From Utricularia gibba (lineage: Eukaryota > Streptophyta > Magnoliopsida > Lamiales > Lentibulariaceae): a stretch of 64,000 nucleotides of DNA. Every line of letters starts with the position of its first letter. The stretch's first letter is position 1. This document shows positions 24,500 through 36,073 of this stretch, one piece after another. The notes below the pieces were generated by a model. That model saw only the letters and a program-made list of their open reading frames with translations, did no database searches and had not been told where the DNA came from. The position numbers were made by a program, and so were the translations under genes. Location: the NCBI GenBank assembly GCA_002189035.1, contig NEEC01000020.1, forward strand, positions 1,736,001-1,800,000. The letters are read 5' to 3'.

Positions 24500-26390
24500 A
24501 GTGATGCAGGAATTTCAATGAATAAACAAAAGGTAAAGGCAATCAATGCATAGCCATCCCCTATCATTGAAGGATAAGTACGTAGCTTTCAAGTATTGGC
24601 TAGTTTCTACTGTCGTTTTGTCAAGGATTTTATGACTCTTGCTGCACCATTGAACAAAAAAACAAAGAAAAATGCTGAAGTTTGTTGGAGAGAAGTACAA
24701 GAGCTCGCATTCAAGCAAATTAATGATAAACTTAGCTTAGTTACTTTACATGCATTACCTGATTTTTCAAAAATATTTAAAATTAAATGTGATGCTTTTG
24801 AAATAGAAATAGCTACTATTATGATACAAAGAGGGCAACCTATTGAACACTCCAATGAAACATTGGGTGAAACGATGCTTAATTACCCAACTTATAATAA
24901 AGAATTATATTCATTGAAAAAATATTAGACTTCAAAATATTATTTTTTATATAAAAAATTTGTCATCAATACCGATTACAAGAGTTTGAAGTATGTAAAA
25001 GGTCATTATTGAAGGATATCTAGCTTTCTTACTAGTATAAACCTTCTGACACTCACTATTGGGAAGATGATTTATTTTTCAAGAACATGTTATCCATCCC
25101 TCAATATTCCATTTGTGAGTATTTAGTGAAAGATGCTCATGATGGAGAAGATATTGGACATTTTGGGATCACCAAGATGATCAATATGATCCAACAACAT
25201 TTTTATTTGTCACACATCAAAAGAGATGTGGAAATGCCCCGTTGACGATGCTTAGTGTGCAAGAGGGCTAAATCTAAATCTGTTTCTAAAGGATTTTACA
25301 CCCCTCTTCCTACCGCTATTCACTTTTGGATTAATCTTTTTATGAATTTTGTGTTAGATTACCAAGGAGTTAAATGAAAAGGGATTCAATATTTGTAGTA
25401 GTTGATAGATTCTCAAAGACGGTACATTTCATTCCTTGCAACTAGGCTAATGATGTAGCTTATGTTACTGACTTATTCTTTAGGAAGATTGTTAGGGTTC
25501 ATGACTTACCATTATGCATGATCAAGAGACCAAGTTTCTTAACCATTTAAGGTGCACATTTCGGAGTAAGTTGGGAACCAAGCTCCTATTCTAAACCACC
25601 TTTCATCCACAAAGTGATAGACAAACTGAGGTAATAAATCAAATCCTATCTACTTTACTTCATGCCATCATAAAAAGGAATATTGGAACATGAAAAAACT
25701 ACTTGCCTCATGTGGAGTTTGCATATAATAGAGCTATAAATTCTTATTCTCGGTTCTCTCATTTTGAAATTTTTATATGAATTTAATCCTCATGCTCCTA
25801 TAGTGTTATTACCATTGCCATCTGATTAATTTTGTAGCTTTGATGTTGTCAAGAGAAAAATGCCATCATAACACATCATGAGAAGATTTGAGTCCAGCTT
25901 GAAGCTAAAAACAAATAATATGCAACGAAAACGAATAAATATCGAGAAAAGGTCTAAGCCAAGAGATTGGGTTTTGCTTCATTTCTACAAAGAAATATTT
26001 CCAAATAAGAGAATCGAAACTTTCGCCCTAAGGGGATAGACCATTTAGAGTAATTGAAAAAAATCAATGACAATGCTTCTAAAATTGATTTACTAAGTTA
26101 GTTTGCTATGCATTCTATATTAAACATTGCTGACTTGATTATTTGTGATGTAAATGATGATGATTCAATGCTGAATCTGTTAAAAGAAAAAGGGAGGGGG
26201 GAAGGCGGATAATGAGTTCAAAGATAAATATAATGAAGATAATGAAAAGAAGGTCACTAATCCTCCATTAATTTTACTTGGATGAATCATAAGAACAAGA
26301 GCATGAAAGAATCAAGAGTTATTGAAGGAATTATGAGCCTATCAACAAAATTTTAAAGTATATGACATTGAGGTCAACCTATTCAAAATG
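24500..26390 (+). pseudogene. Chromovirus-type Ty3/gypsy pol fragment
   Basis: Only the end of reverse transcriptase survives, leading into RNase H: FYCRFVKDFMTLAAPLNKK (24610), LHALPDFSKIFKIKCDAFE and YPTYNKELYSLKKY (to 24928). Integrase remains follow: DAHDGEDIGHFGITKM (25135), a zinc-binding CLVCKRAKS (25250), a degraded core, and a C-terminal tail with IRTRARKNQELLKEL-like sequence near 26290 after removing stops. The RT palm with its catalytic aspartates is absent. Many stops and frameshifts are present. RT chemistry and integration are family knowledge. This copy is dead. An in-frame stretch of 110 codons (24596-24928) is the longest open piece. Confidence 0.85.
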
Positions 26391-26867
26391 TTAATCAACT
26401 TGGTTCATAATTTCTTAGCTCACTACTAATACTTTTCTTTTCAATAAATCTATTTTTCTACCTATATAAAAAAAGGCCTCAGCCGTGATGAATAATTTTG
26501 GTTGTAATATATTATAAGAGCAATTCTTCTACTTTGAGTTCATAAAAAAATTAAATTTTTCAAGTTTTACTTGTGATGTTTAGTATAGTGCATTACTCTC
26601 ATGATCTTTGTGAGTCCAACTTGCTTCTTTTGAAAAATTGCTTCATTAGAACTAAAAGATGTGATTTACCAAACACTTATTGTTTGGAGAGTTGCATCAT
26701 ATACCCAACTAATATTGACCACAAGTCACAAGAACTTTTTCAATCATAGTGAGAGAGTGAAGATTCAAGGAACCCTAGATATTATCGGAGTAAATTATCA
26801 TCAGCAAGAGTATCTATGCCGGTTAGATCCCACCGATCCTTGAAATAAACAACTCTCACACACTCCC
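26391..26867. other. Tail of chromovirus fragment, unassigned
   Basis: This is AT-rich sequence with a CTATATAAAAAAAGGCCTC stretch at about 26462 that could be a TATA-bearing LTR remnant of the chromovirus. A 60-codon frame at 26661-26843 is not a recognised protein. Confidence 0.3.
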
Positions 26868-27890
26868 TGATAAACGAAAAATTCATGCAACGTCGTTAAA
26901 ATCGTAAATTTCTCCTATCAAATAAAATTTATAAACCTAATTCACATCAAATCATATGAAAAATATGAGCATAGTGGACTAGGGTCGAACACAAGGAGTT
27001 AGGTGCTTACTATGTGAAAGTCAATACATGCAATCAATGTCACGTTGATAGATTTGGTCTCAACTAGAACTAAGTCAGAGTTGCGATAAAATATAGTAAA
27101 GAAAAGTAACAAACTTTTAAACTCGTTTATTCCTGGATTGCAATGGATGATGCCTTGGGACTCCTAGGGAATGTATATTTATCATTAAATACGCTTACAC
27201 AAACTATAAATCAAACAACTCATAAACAAAGTCTAGGTCTACCCGGACTCTTGTTTTCCCCCTAATAATTAGAGTTGTTAAGATGGATTTCACTATTTCC
27301 TCCTCCTGGATCTATCCTGATTTGTTAAGAAAGTGGTGTGATTTATGGTTGATTAGGTCTAAAGATTGATTAGCACATTTCTCGTACTTTCACCCCAAGG
27401 CACCCTTAGGTACTTAGCCACTCATAGCAAGGGAAAATAAAGTATTTTCATAACATATTCTAAGCAACATTTTGATCTCAAATTTAAACAACAACAAATA
27501 GTGCATAACAAAAACAAAGAAGGTAAATAGTTCACGCAATAAAACTAAGATAAGACTATTTTAAGCTAAGAATAGTGTGCTTCAAGAACGAAAGGAAATT
27601 TTTAAGGGAAAAGCTTTTTCTTTTGGATCGTCATCCCCTCCCCTTTAGGTGTTCTTGCGATGGGGAATGTTTTTTCGGAAGTCTCTATCCTCGTTCAAAA
27701 ATCATTCTCCCCCCTTCTCCCTCTTCCATCATTTCCAAAAATCTCTTTTTTTTTCTCTTCCTTGGATTTTGTATACTTTTTTTAGACTTTTGCCTTATCC
27801 TCTGCTACTGCACAGTTCATATCCGGCTACTTGAGACTTATGCTGGCTGTCAATCGTTGCATTGCTCAAAGTAACTATTAGAAACAAGGC
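26868..27890 (-). mobile_element. Athila-like LTR repeat, copy B
   Basis: This is the better-preserved partner of copy A, starting TGATAAACGAAAAATTCATGC. Read on the minus strand, its final 150 bp parallel the end of copy C (CTCCTTGTG-TTCGACCC...CACTATG, then TTTTCGTTTATCA), so it is a minus-oriented LTR of the same class. No coding region adjoins it on the minus strand, so it is likely solo. Open frames at 27575-27874 are incidental. Confidence 0.65.
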
Positions 27891-29289
27891 TGGGACGAAA
27901 TCATACAACTAGGAATAAAACACACGACTACGGTGTTAGTCATAAAAACATAGGAATTCATGCTAGAACTTGAGGTTTTTGATAAATATTAGACATTTTA
28001 CTACTCTTTAATACTCAAAAATATGTGTTATCACTACCTTTCCCAAAAAAATTAATACACCAATTACTACACAGATTTATTAGATTTGTTGCTAAAATAT
28101 CAATATTAGATTTGGTTCAAAAAAACGAAAGAATCAGTTATATTTTTCATTGAATATCCTCTTCTGTTATACATATACTAAAAATCAACAAGAATTTTTT
28201 TTCTATCATTCTTATTTATTCTTTTTAACAAAAAAATATTCAAGTTACAATGATTTTTTTTTAGTTAAAAAGAATTCAATCCCCCTTCATTGTTGCAACA
28301 CCTCATAAAAAGAACTTCTTGTGTAGTACGAATGGGAAGGATGAAAGGGGGTTGGTATGGTAATTCTTCATAAGTTTAAGTTATTTTTTTAACCCAAAAA
28401 AAAGGTATTTTAGGAATCAGCCATTAGATTCAATTATATTTGAGAGCCAATCCTTTTTTAAGGACTCTTGTTTTTTAATTAATATGCAATAGTTCATTTT
28501 TACCAATTGTTGAATAAAATACATTGTAAATTTCATGTTGAATTTTTTATTTTGTTTTTAGTTAGTGACATGTTGTAAACGTATATTGTATTGAAATTTT
28601 CCTTTGAATAAAAAGATTAGCAATATTATAAAATATGTCCCTTGTAAATTGAGTCACAATATTAACATAGAAATTCAAAATTTTCACTTGTTTCTCCATC
28701 TCTTCTAACTTTTGAAATATAATTCTATAATGACCATACATCTTCATTTGCAATGTTTACACTTATTTCATTTTCCAATTTCAAGTTTCAAGAATCTAAA
28801 ATAAGCATTAGTGGAGTCAATACAAATAATTATTATGAATATATAATCAAAATATCATTCTAACAATCAAGAAGATTGTGAAAACTTGTAGTCTTAAGTC
28901 GTTGTCATAGTAAAATTGTCGACTTGTCTTTTCCAAACTTGATTTTCGTTGATATTGGTTGATTTTCGCTGTTCAGATACAAAATATTAGGTTCCAAAGG
29001 AATTGTAAAAGTGGGGAAAAGTTTCTACTGAATTGCAAAAGTGAGGAAAAGTTTTAGCTGAATTGCAGTAGGAAAAAATAGGGTGACCCATGGAATATTA
29101 GGGTTGAATTTGAGTGTTTTTTTATATGGGAAAAAGGATAAACAGTAGTGAATTACATATTTTAATATTAAATTAATAAATTATATTAATTTATTATATT
29201 TCGACATAGTGTGCACGTATCATGTATTAAGTACTTGTCGATACTCTTTAAAAAAAAAAAAAAACAGTAACATGTCCGACAACTCAGGT
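27891..29289. other. AT-rich intergenic, no gene
   Basis: I see no conserved coding or RNA gene. There is an A homopolymer near 29250-29264. Confidence 0.3.
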
Positions 29290-29555
29290 GCTGTGGCTAA
29301 GTACATTGTAAAGCTGTTGCCTTTGTATGGTGTAACCAAGAAATAATGAATTGTTCCTACATTGGATTTTACCAGGCTAATTCTGGTGTTTTGTATTTAG
29401 CTTTATTTGATTATACAGGTATCAGTGATCCATTAAGGAAGCAGGGACGGGTGGTGATCCTCTGCTTAACAACTCATTGCGGGCTTGTGCAGAAGATTGG
29501 GCATCATCATGCGAAGGCCAACAAAGAGAACTAAAGATATTCCTGAAAAGTCATC
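29290..29555 (+). other. Unidentified exon-like stretch
   Basis: A pyrimidine-rich run ending TTATACAG (29419) precedes a stretch that reads GTGGDPLLNNSLRACAEDWA and SSCEGQQRELKIFLKSHQL in one frame. The base composition is unlike its surroundings. I do not recognise the family. It directly abuts the plastid atpI remnant and could be part of a captured nuclear exon. Confidence 0.3.
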
Positions 29556-29559
29556 AACT

Positions 29560-30028
29560 AAGTGATGACGGCTTTGTGAAATCTTCTAAGATACTAATGG
29601 GTTAAAAGGATTGGAGTTGATTGAATATAGTTACAGAAATAGCTTCATCCTTTTAGGGTAAGACCTGCATAGCAATATGCTCCTGATGTAAGTATTTAAT
29701 ATCATTCATTAGTGGAACCAACCAGCCATGAGGTAGTTCTGTATGATTTTTGAAGGTAAAATAGCCCCCGAAAAATTAGAAGCAAAAATAAATAGGAACA
29801 TAGTTCCAATAAAAGGCACCCAAGGGCGTATTCTTCTCCAATTTGGGTTTTACTCACATTTGGAATGAACTGAATAACATATTTAGAGAAATTGTGATCC
29901 TACTTTCAAAAAGTGATAAGTACTGACCATGAACTTGAAAACCGCCCATTTGCTAATGTAAATGTTGGCCTACTTCCACACTGGTTGTATAAAACTTGTG
30001 AGTTGATAGAATATGATAGCACATTCAT
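29560..30028 (-). pseudogene. atpI: Plastid atpI fragment in nuclear DNA
   Basis: The minus strand encodes diverged pieces of the chloroplast ATP synthase CF0 subunit a. They are the start NVLSYSIN (ATG at 30028), SVEVGQHLH-stop-QMGGFQVHGQ, KTQIGEEY-like sequence, then [20 protein letters not shown] (about 29825-29766), LPSKIIQ, GAYCYAGLTLKG and NYIQSTPILL. An internal deletion after the QVH segment, frameshifts and stops make it non-functional. In plastids it would conduct protons through the thylakoid ATP synthase. It sits in chloroplast order and strand just downstream of rps2 sequence (30178-30366), which identifies a plastid-derived insertion. Confidence 0.85.
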
Positions 30029-30177
30029 ATTTCCCTATGAAAATAAATCGAACTAAAAAAATTATTTTGATTCAACTATCATTTTGATCTACTAGGTCTT
30101 TTTTATTTGAATACTAATTAATCACATAATGTTCCTAGTTATTTTGAAACATAAGTTTTTATCTTATAATATGATTA

Positions 30178-30366
30178 ATTTAATTGAGTATTTCTAAGAT
30201 ACCTTGAAAGGCCCTGACAAATCGCAAATAGTAATTTATTAAGAATTAAATGGATTGAATGTATTGCATGATCATTCGCTAGAATAGGAATTCCTATAGT
30301 GATACACGCTCCCAGAGACGTACATTCTTCCTGGTGATGAACGATGATTACAATAATTTCAGCCTT
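30178..30366 (-). pseudogene. rps2: Plastid rps2 3' fragment in nuclear DNA
   Basis: The minus strand reads [26 protein letters not shown], then after an in-frame deletion [20 protein letters not shown] and [10 protein letters not shown]. This is the C-terminal part of chloroplast ribosomal protein S2. The 149 bp to the atpI start matches the expected rps2-atpI gene order. The copy is 5'-truncated at about 30366-30387, where it meets rps7 sequence of opposite orientation. It is an old insertion, not a functional gene. Confidence 0.85.
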
Positions 30367-30387
30367 TATAAAATGAAAACAGATTCT

Positions 30388-30759
30388 TAAACCCCCTTTA
30401 ACGCCGAGGCACTGCAGAAGAAAAATCAGAAAATTTTGATCTAATTTATGTGAATCAGTATTTAACATGTTCGTTAACCGTATTATGAAACATAAAAAAT
30501 AAATCATTGGCTTATCAAATTTTCAATTTAGCCCTCAAAAAAATTCATCAAACGAGGGACTCCCAATGTAACAGTAAAAGCAAGATATGTAGTTGGGTAT
30601 ACTCGTCAAGTCTCCATTGAAATTGGATTCAAATGAGGGAAAGCATTTGAGGTTCATTGGTTATTAGCAGATCCCAAAGGGAGTGACGATGCCATATGCA
30701 AAAAGGAAGAGACTCATAAAATGGCGGAGGCAAATAGAACTTTTGCATATTTTCATTAA
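30388..30759 (+). pseudogene. rps7: Plastid rps7 fragment in nuclear DNA
   Basis: The plus strand carries diverged chloroplast rps7. A GCCGAGGCACTGCAGAAGAA start region leads into sequence that once encoded NMLVNRI and [15 protein letters not shown], a segment matching VAVKARYVVG-like coding with indels, and an end region for [18 protein letters not shown] and stop TAA at 30757. Two internal deletions and several frameshifts are visible. It precedes ndhB as in the plastid inverted repeat. Confidence 0.85.
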
Positions 30760-31965
30760 TCCATGACGATGATCTATACGCCTTGATCAAAACATAAATC
30801 ATGGATCAAGTAAGCACTCTTAGGGATTTTGATGAAGTAAAGACGAGCCTCGTGTAAATTCCATGGAATAAGGTTTGATATTGATCTTATTTGATTCCAA
30901 AAATGAAAAGTTTGATACTAATGGGATTTTTCTTTAAAATTGGATGTGGTCACTAATTGAAGATTTGGCATGTACAGAATAAAAACTTCATTCTTCATTC
31001 TACGAGAATTATGAAAGCATTTTATTTGCTTCTCTTCAATGGAAGTTTGCTATTTCAAGAATGTATCCTATATTTTGAACTAATTCTTTTTCTGATGATC
31101 GCTTGAACCTTTGATCAAAAAGATATACCTTCGTTATGTTTCATCTATTCAACAAGTTTAGTTTAGTTATGAGCATAACGACACTATTCTGAATGAGAGA
31201 AGAACCCATGATTAACTTTTCAAGAAATTTCCAAATAAAAAATTTCAATAAAATCTTTTAATTTCTCATTGTACTAAAATTGCTATAACTGAGTTCCCCT
31301 TATTCGTATTAATAGCTACTCTAGGAGGAATGCCTTTATAAAGCGCTGATGATTTAATAATTATCTTTGTAACTCTGCAATGTTTTAGTTTATGCTCCGA
31401 CATATTATTTGGATATACCAAGAAAGATGTACCATCTAATTTGGCTACAATGAAATATTTTTCGTGGGCGGGAGAAGCTTATCCGAGGGAAAGTCGAGCA
31501 TCAAGAAATAGTGAATGTCCTTCTCAATACACAAATGTATAACTCCCTAAAAATTCCAGGTAAACATATATTCAAGGAATTGGGTTCAAGCTCTCCCCAC
31601 CCCCTTCTCATTAATGGATTCCTGACGTACCTTAGGGACTGTGGTTTGTTCAAAAACTCCGACTTCTCATTAACAAGAATTTTTACTTATTCAAATAAAA
31701 ATTAAGGTGAAGTTGGGTCCATGAACAAAGAATCTCTTTGGTCTCGTTTGATTGGTACCTAAATTTTCATTAAAGGAGCATATGAAATGCCAATAAAAAC
31801 ACGACAAAGAGATGTATTTCATTAAATGATTCAATCACACAGTTAGAAAATCCTGAAGGATCGAAGGGATTTACAGGAGTTCACCAAGTGGCACTTGATA
31901 TAGCGTTCATGACAACTTAGGGGCCAGATATTTGAGTACAACCACACATCAGCTCAAAGACCCGC
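30760..31965 (+). pseudogene. ndhB: Plastid ndhB 5' exon and intron in nuclear DNA
   Basis: After the rps7-ndhB spacer, the plus strand shows chloroplast NAD(P)H dehydrogenase subunit 2. The start codon is mutated to AAG (30960), followed by [16 protein letters not shown] and [19 protein letters not shown]. Then come damaged middle parts, AITEFPLFVLIATLGGM (31286 on), [30 protein letters not shown] and [14 protein letters not shown]. The reading breaks near 31640 at a GTGG that corresponds to the ndhB group II intron start. Sequence to about 31965 is compatible with that intron, which is inference from collinearity. Frameshifts and stops are frequent. Confidence 0.85.
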
Positions 31966-32139
31966 AACTGAAAAAAAAAGAGTACTATTTTTTAATAGAT
32001 TTATTGTCAGATCTGGCACTGGTTTCAATTACAACACTAATATCCTAAACGTCGAATGAATTAGATCATGTAATGATTTTCATTTTATTGTAACTGAATT
32101 TTTTTCTCATTCCAATACATAATACATTTATCTAAATAT
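31966..32139. other. Junction between plastid DNA and Tat element
   Basis: This is AT-rich sequence. I cannot assign it to either neighbour. Confidence 0.3.
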
Positions 32140-35100
32140 GACCTAGAATTATCTGAGGTTGCATGCATTGAGATTCCCAACATCGAAGGGCATTTGCATG
32201 ATGGGCATCGACCAACCAACCGCCCGGTCCTGTTATGTATCTTCCTGTCAGGACCCCTGCGCGAAAAAACCGAGAGTGATGATAGTAGAAAAGGAACCCT
32301 GAGAACCCCCTAGACAAGCAATGGAACCGGTTGTGTACAAGTCAGTGCAACTAGTACCAGAAGATGCGCAGAAAGCCACCCGCATTGGTGCCAATCTGGA
32401 CACCAGATTTGAGAAGAGGTTAGTTGAACTTTGGATGAAGAACGCCGATATTTTTGCCTGGACTGCTGCAGACTTTTTAGGCATTGATCGATCCGTTGCC
32501 GAGCATCACATTGATACCTACCCGGGGGCAAAACCGGTTCGGCAGAAGCAACGGCATTTCTCAGAGGAAAATGCCGAATTATCAAAGAAAAAACAAGGGA
32601 GCTCCTGGAAGTTGGTTATGTGAAGGAGATCCAGTACTCCGAGTGGGTAGCCATCCCAGTCGTCGTCTCGAAGCCCGGGGGAAAATGGAGGATGTGCATT
32701 GACTTCATCGACCTCAACGCCTGCTGCGAAAGGGACCCTTATCCTTTGCCAAAGATTGACAAGCCAGTGGATGCCATTGCCGGATCCCGATTCCTGAGCA
32801 TCATGGATGCCTATTCGGAATACCATCAAATTTTCGTTGCCGAGAGAGACCAACCGAAAACCACCTTCTACACCAAGGATGGAGTTTACTGCTACGTGGC
32901 CATGCCTTTCGGTTTAACGAATGTTGGGGCGACTTATCAGAGGTTGGTAAATAAAATATTCTCTTCTGAAATCGGTACCTCGATGGAGGTGTATGTGGAC
33001 GATATGATCGTAAAATCTATGAATGAAGAAGACCACTTGGCGTATTTGGATTCTTGTTTCTCTCTATGCCGGTCATATGGGTTAAAACTCATCCCACTGA
33101 AATGTTGTTTTGGGGTGCAAAGTGGAAAATTCCTGGGGCATTACGTATCGGAGAGAGGAATCGAGGCTAACCCCGAGAAGATTAAGGCAATATGCGAAAT
33201 GCAACCCCAAGGACAATCAAGGAGTACCAGAGCCTCACGGGTAAATTGGCTGCCCTCAGCCGTTTCATATCTCGGTCAGCCGATAAGTCGGCATCCTTCT
33301 TCAAGGCCTTGCGAAAGGGAAACGCTTTGGAATGGAACGAGGATTGCCGGATTGCCTTTGAAAAACTCAAGGAATATCTCTCATCACCCCCGCTTCTTGT
33401 GGCTCCGAAAGCAAGAGAGCTCTTAGGACTATATCTGTCTATATCGCCCGTTGCAGTCAGCACAGTCTTGACAACCATCTCGGCAGATAAGCACTTGCCG
33501 GTGTATTATGTGAGCAAGGTTCTGTTACCGGCCGAAACCCGGTATACGGTGACAGAAAAAGTCATCTTGGCTCTGAATATGGCAGCCAAAAAACTGAGGT
33601 CATATTTCCAATATCGGCACATCATTGTATTCACCAATCAGCCTCTGAAGAATATCCTATCTCGACCAGAGATTTCGGAAGGGTTGTCAAATGGGCGGTC
33701 GAATTGAGTACAATGGATATTGAGTTTAAATCGAGAACAGCAATCAAGGCCCAACCTCTTGCCGATTTTGTGGTCGAAATGACAAGGTCTATAGACCGTT
33801 TTGTGGAAGTCAATGATCGATGGGCCATGCACGTTGATGGCTCGACATACAACGGTGCTGGAGGAGGAATAGACATCCGAACCCAGGACGGGGAACACAT
33901 TTATATCACGGTGAAATTCTTATTCCCAGCCTCCAACAATGTGGCCGAATATGAAGCCTTGATTAAAGGAATGAAAATTGCCAAGGAACTAGGAGTTGCG
34001 GAGCTCGACGTCTACACCGATTCACGACTTATGCAAGGACAGTTTTCGGGTGAATACGAAACCCATAACTCTCTCATGGCTCTGTACCATATTCAGGTAA
34101 AGGAACTGGCAAAGACCTTCAAGGAATTCACCCTGTCGCACGTGGCACGCGAGAAAAACTGATCCGCAGATAGCCTCGCCCGATTTTCTGCAGGGTTTCA
34201 TGAGCTGAGGGAAGGAAGTGTGACGATTCGGTTGCGGGATCAACCTTCAGTGACCTTGCGAGCCATGAATTATATTACCCAGCAACCAGGAAATGATATC
34301 TCTCCACAGCTGAGTCATCTCGATGATTGGACATCACTCTACGTCCGGTATCTACGAAATGGAGAAACACCATCTGATAAATCCAAAGCCCGACATTTAG
34401 AGATTAAAGCAAAGAGATATACACTGGTAAATGGAATTCTCTATCGCAGATCCTTAGATGGACCCCTCTTGAGGTGTATCGGGGCAAAGCATTCTCAAGA
34501 ACTTATAACTGATATGCATGAAGGGGAATGAGGCAGCCACGTCGGGATATGATCTTTATGCAGGAAAGCCTTGAGAACCGGGTATTATTGGCCAACTATG
34601 GAGCGGGACATTACCGAAATGGTGAAGAAATGCAAAGTATGCCAATACCATGCAAGTACACCGAGAAAGCCGGTAAATAACCTGACCTCTCTTCCATTCT
34701 TATGCCCGTTCAATCGATGGGGAGTGGATATTATGGGGACGTTCCCCCAAACCTCGGGCCAAAGGAAATTTTTCATCGTGGGAGTCGAGTATTTCTCCAA
34801 ATGGGTGGAGGCTGAAGCCGTGGCAAAAATATAAGAGGAGACCGTTATTCGATTTCTATGGAGAAATATCTTCATCCGGTTCGGGATCCCTCAAGAACTA
34901 GTGACCGATAATGGAAGCCAATTCGTTGGAGGAAGAATGGAGGCATTCCTGGATAAATATACGGTCAAGCACAACTTCACCTCGGTGTATCACCCGCAGA
35001 GCAATGGTCTCACAGAGGTAACGAATTGAACGCTCAGGCTATGTATGAAGACTAAGCTTGAAGATTTTGGAGGGTCATGGGCAGATCGCTTGGATGAAGT

Positions 35101-35560
35101 GATGTGGTCATATCGCACCACCGCTCGGACCACCACGGAAGAATCCCCATTCTTATTGGTTTATGGTTCAGAAGCCGTATGCCCTATCGAACTAACCCTG
35201 AAAAGCTACCGGGTGGAACATTATAATGAAGAAGAAAATGCTGACCTGCGAAAACTGAAGTTGGAGCTGTTGGAAGAAAAACGGCAAAGTGTCTATAGCC
35301 GACTAGGGGCTCATCAGAGAAGAACGGACAAGAGATATATCAAGTCGGTATCCCCAAGGGAATTCTCCGAGGGAGATTTGGCCGAGTCGCGTAAGCCCAG
35401 GCAGACCCTCAAAGATCTAAATCACAAGCTCTGTCCAAGTAACGTAAGCCCAAGCGAATCTCCCAAATCGGCATCCCCTGCGGGATACAGCAAATCAACT
35501 CGGGGTCTCCCCCGATATATATGTGATCCCCCAAACCCAGGCATAAGTCGGTGACAAGAA
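32140..35560 (+). pseudogene. Tat-lineage Ty3/gypsy pol, 5'-truncated and broken
   Basis: This is a pol polyprotein of the Tat/Ogre lineage. The order is: an RT N-terminal region (32321 on, ADIFAWTAADFLGID); RT with VYVDDMIVKS (about 32990) and MDAYSEYHQIF; a first RNase H (33460-33690); a second archaeal-type RNase H starting WAMHVDGSTYNGAGG (33820), the lineage hallmark; integrase with CKVCQYH (34637), RWGVDIMGTFP (34716), TDNGSQF and NGLTEVTN; and a C-terminal region to 35554. I count three frameshifts (near 32585, 33190, 33695) and five in-frame stops (34160, 34529, about 34547, 34832, 35027). Gag, protease, 5' LTR and primer site are absent. GC is clearly higher than the flanks. It reads toward the convergent antisense gene at 36074-37973. 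Confidence 0.93.
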
Positions 35561-36073
35561 TAAGCCCTGGTATAATTTGGGAACCGGTTCCCGTAAACCG
35601 CACGCGTAAGCCCCGAAAAGCCCTTAAGTATTGACCTGATTGTCGAAATCTCGAGACGGCAAGAGCACCCAAAGCAAATCCACCCATGTTCAAAACAATG
35701 GGGTTTGGCCAGAAGAGGGCCGTTTCGGATTGGGGAAGTCGCTCAACCCATGAGGGTTTCCGACATGCTTCCCTAGCAACGGTTCAGCTCGCATGAGGAA
35801 ATACTAAGGCAAACTGAAATCAAAAAGTCCAACCAAAGGGTTGGCGAAGAGACACCCACCCCCGAATTACAAAAGCATAGGCGAACCTTCCAAGTCTAAG
35901 CACGTAACAAACATAACAAACCAGCTCAGGGCTTCCCCCGAAATGTGATATCATCAAAGGCAAAAGTGATGCGCAAAAATGGAGTAAATTAGAAGGAAAT
36001 CCTGATCCAGGATATCAAAAATGTTCAAGAAGCCCCACAGTAGGGGGGAAAATACACCAAGTTAAAAAAGTCA
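35561..36073. other. Spacer between pol and antisense gene
   Basis: This is non-coding, GC-moderate internal sequence of the Tat element. It would hold the 3' ends of both the sense pol and the antisense transcript. Confidence 0.5.

Noticed and set aside
32132-33478. Minus-strand open frames across the Tat pol
   Set aside because: They mirror GC-rich RT coding on the plus strand and show no family motifs.
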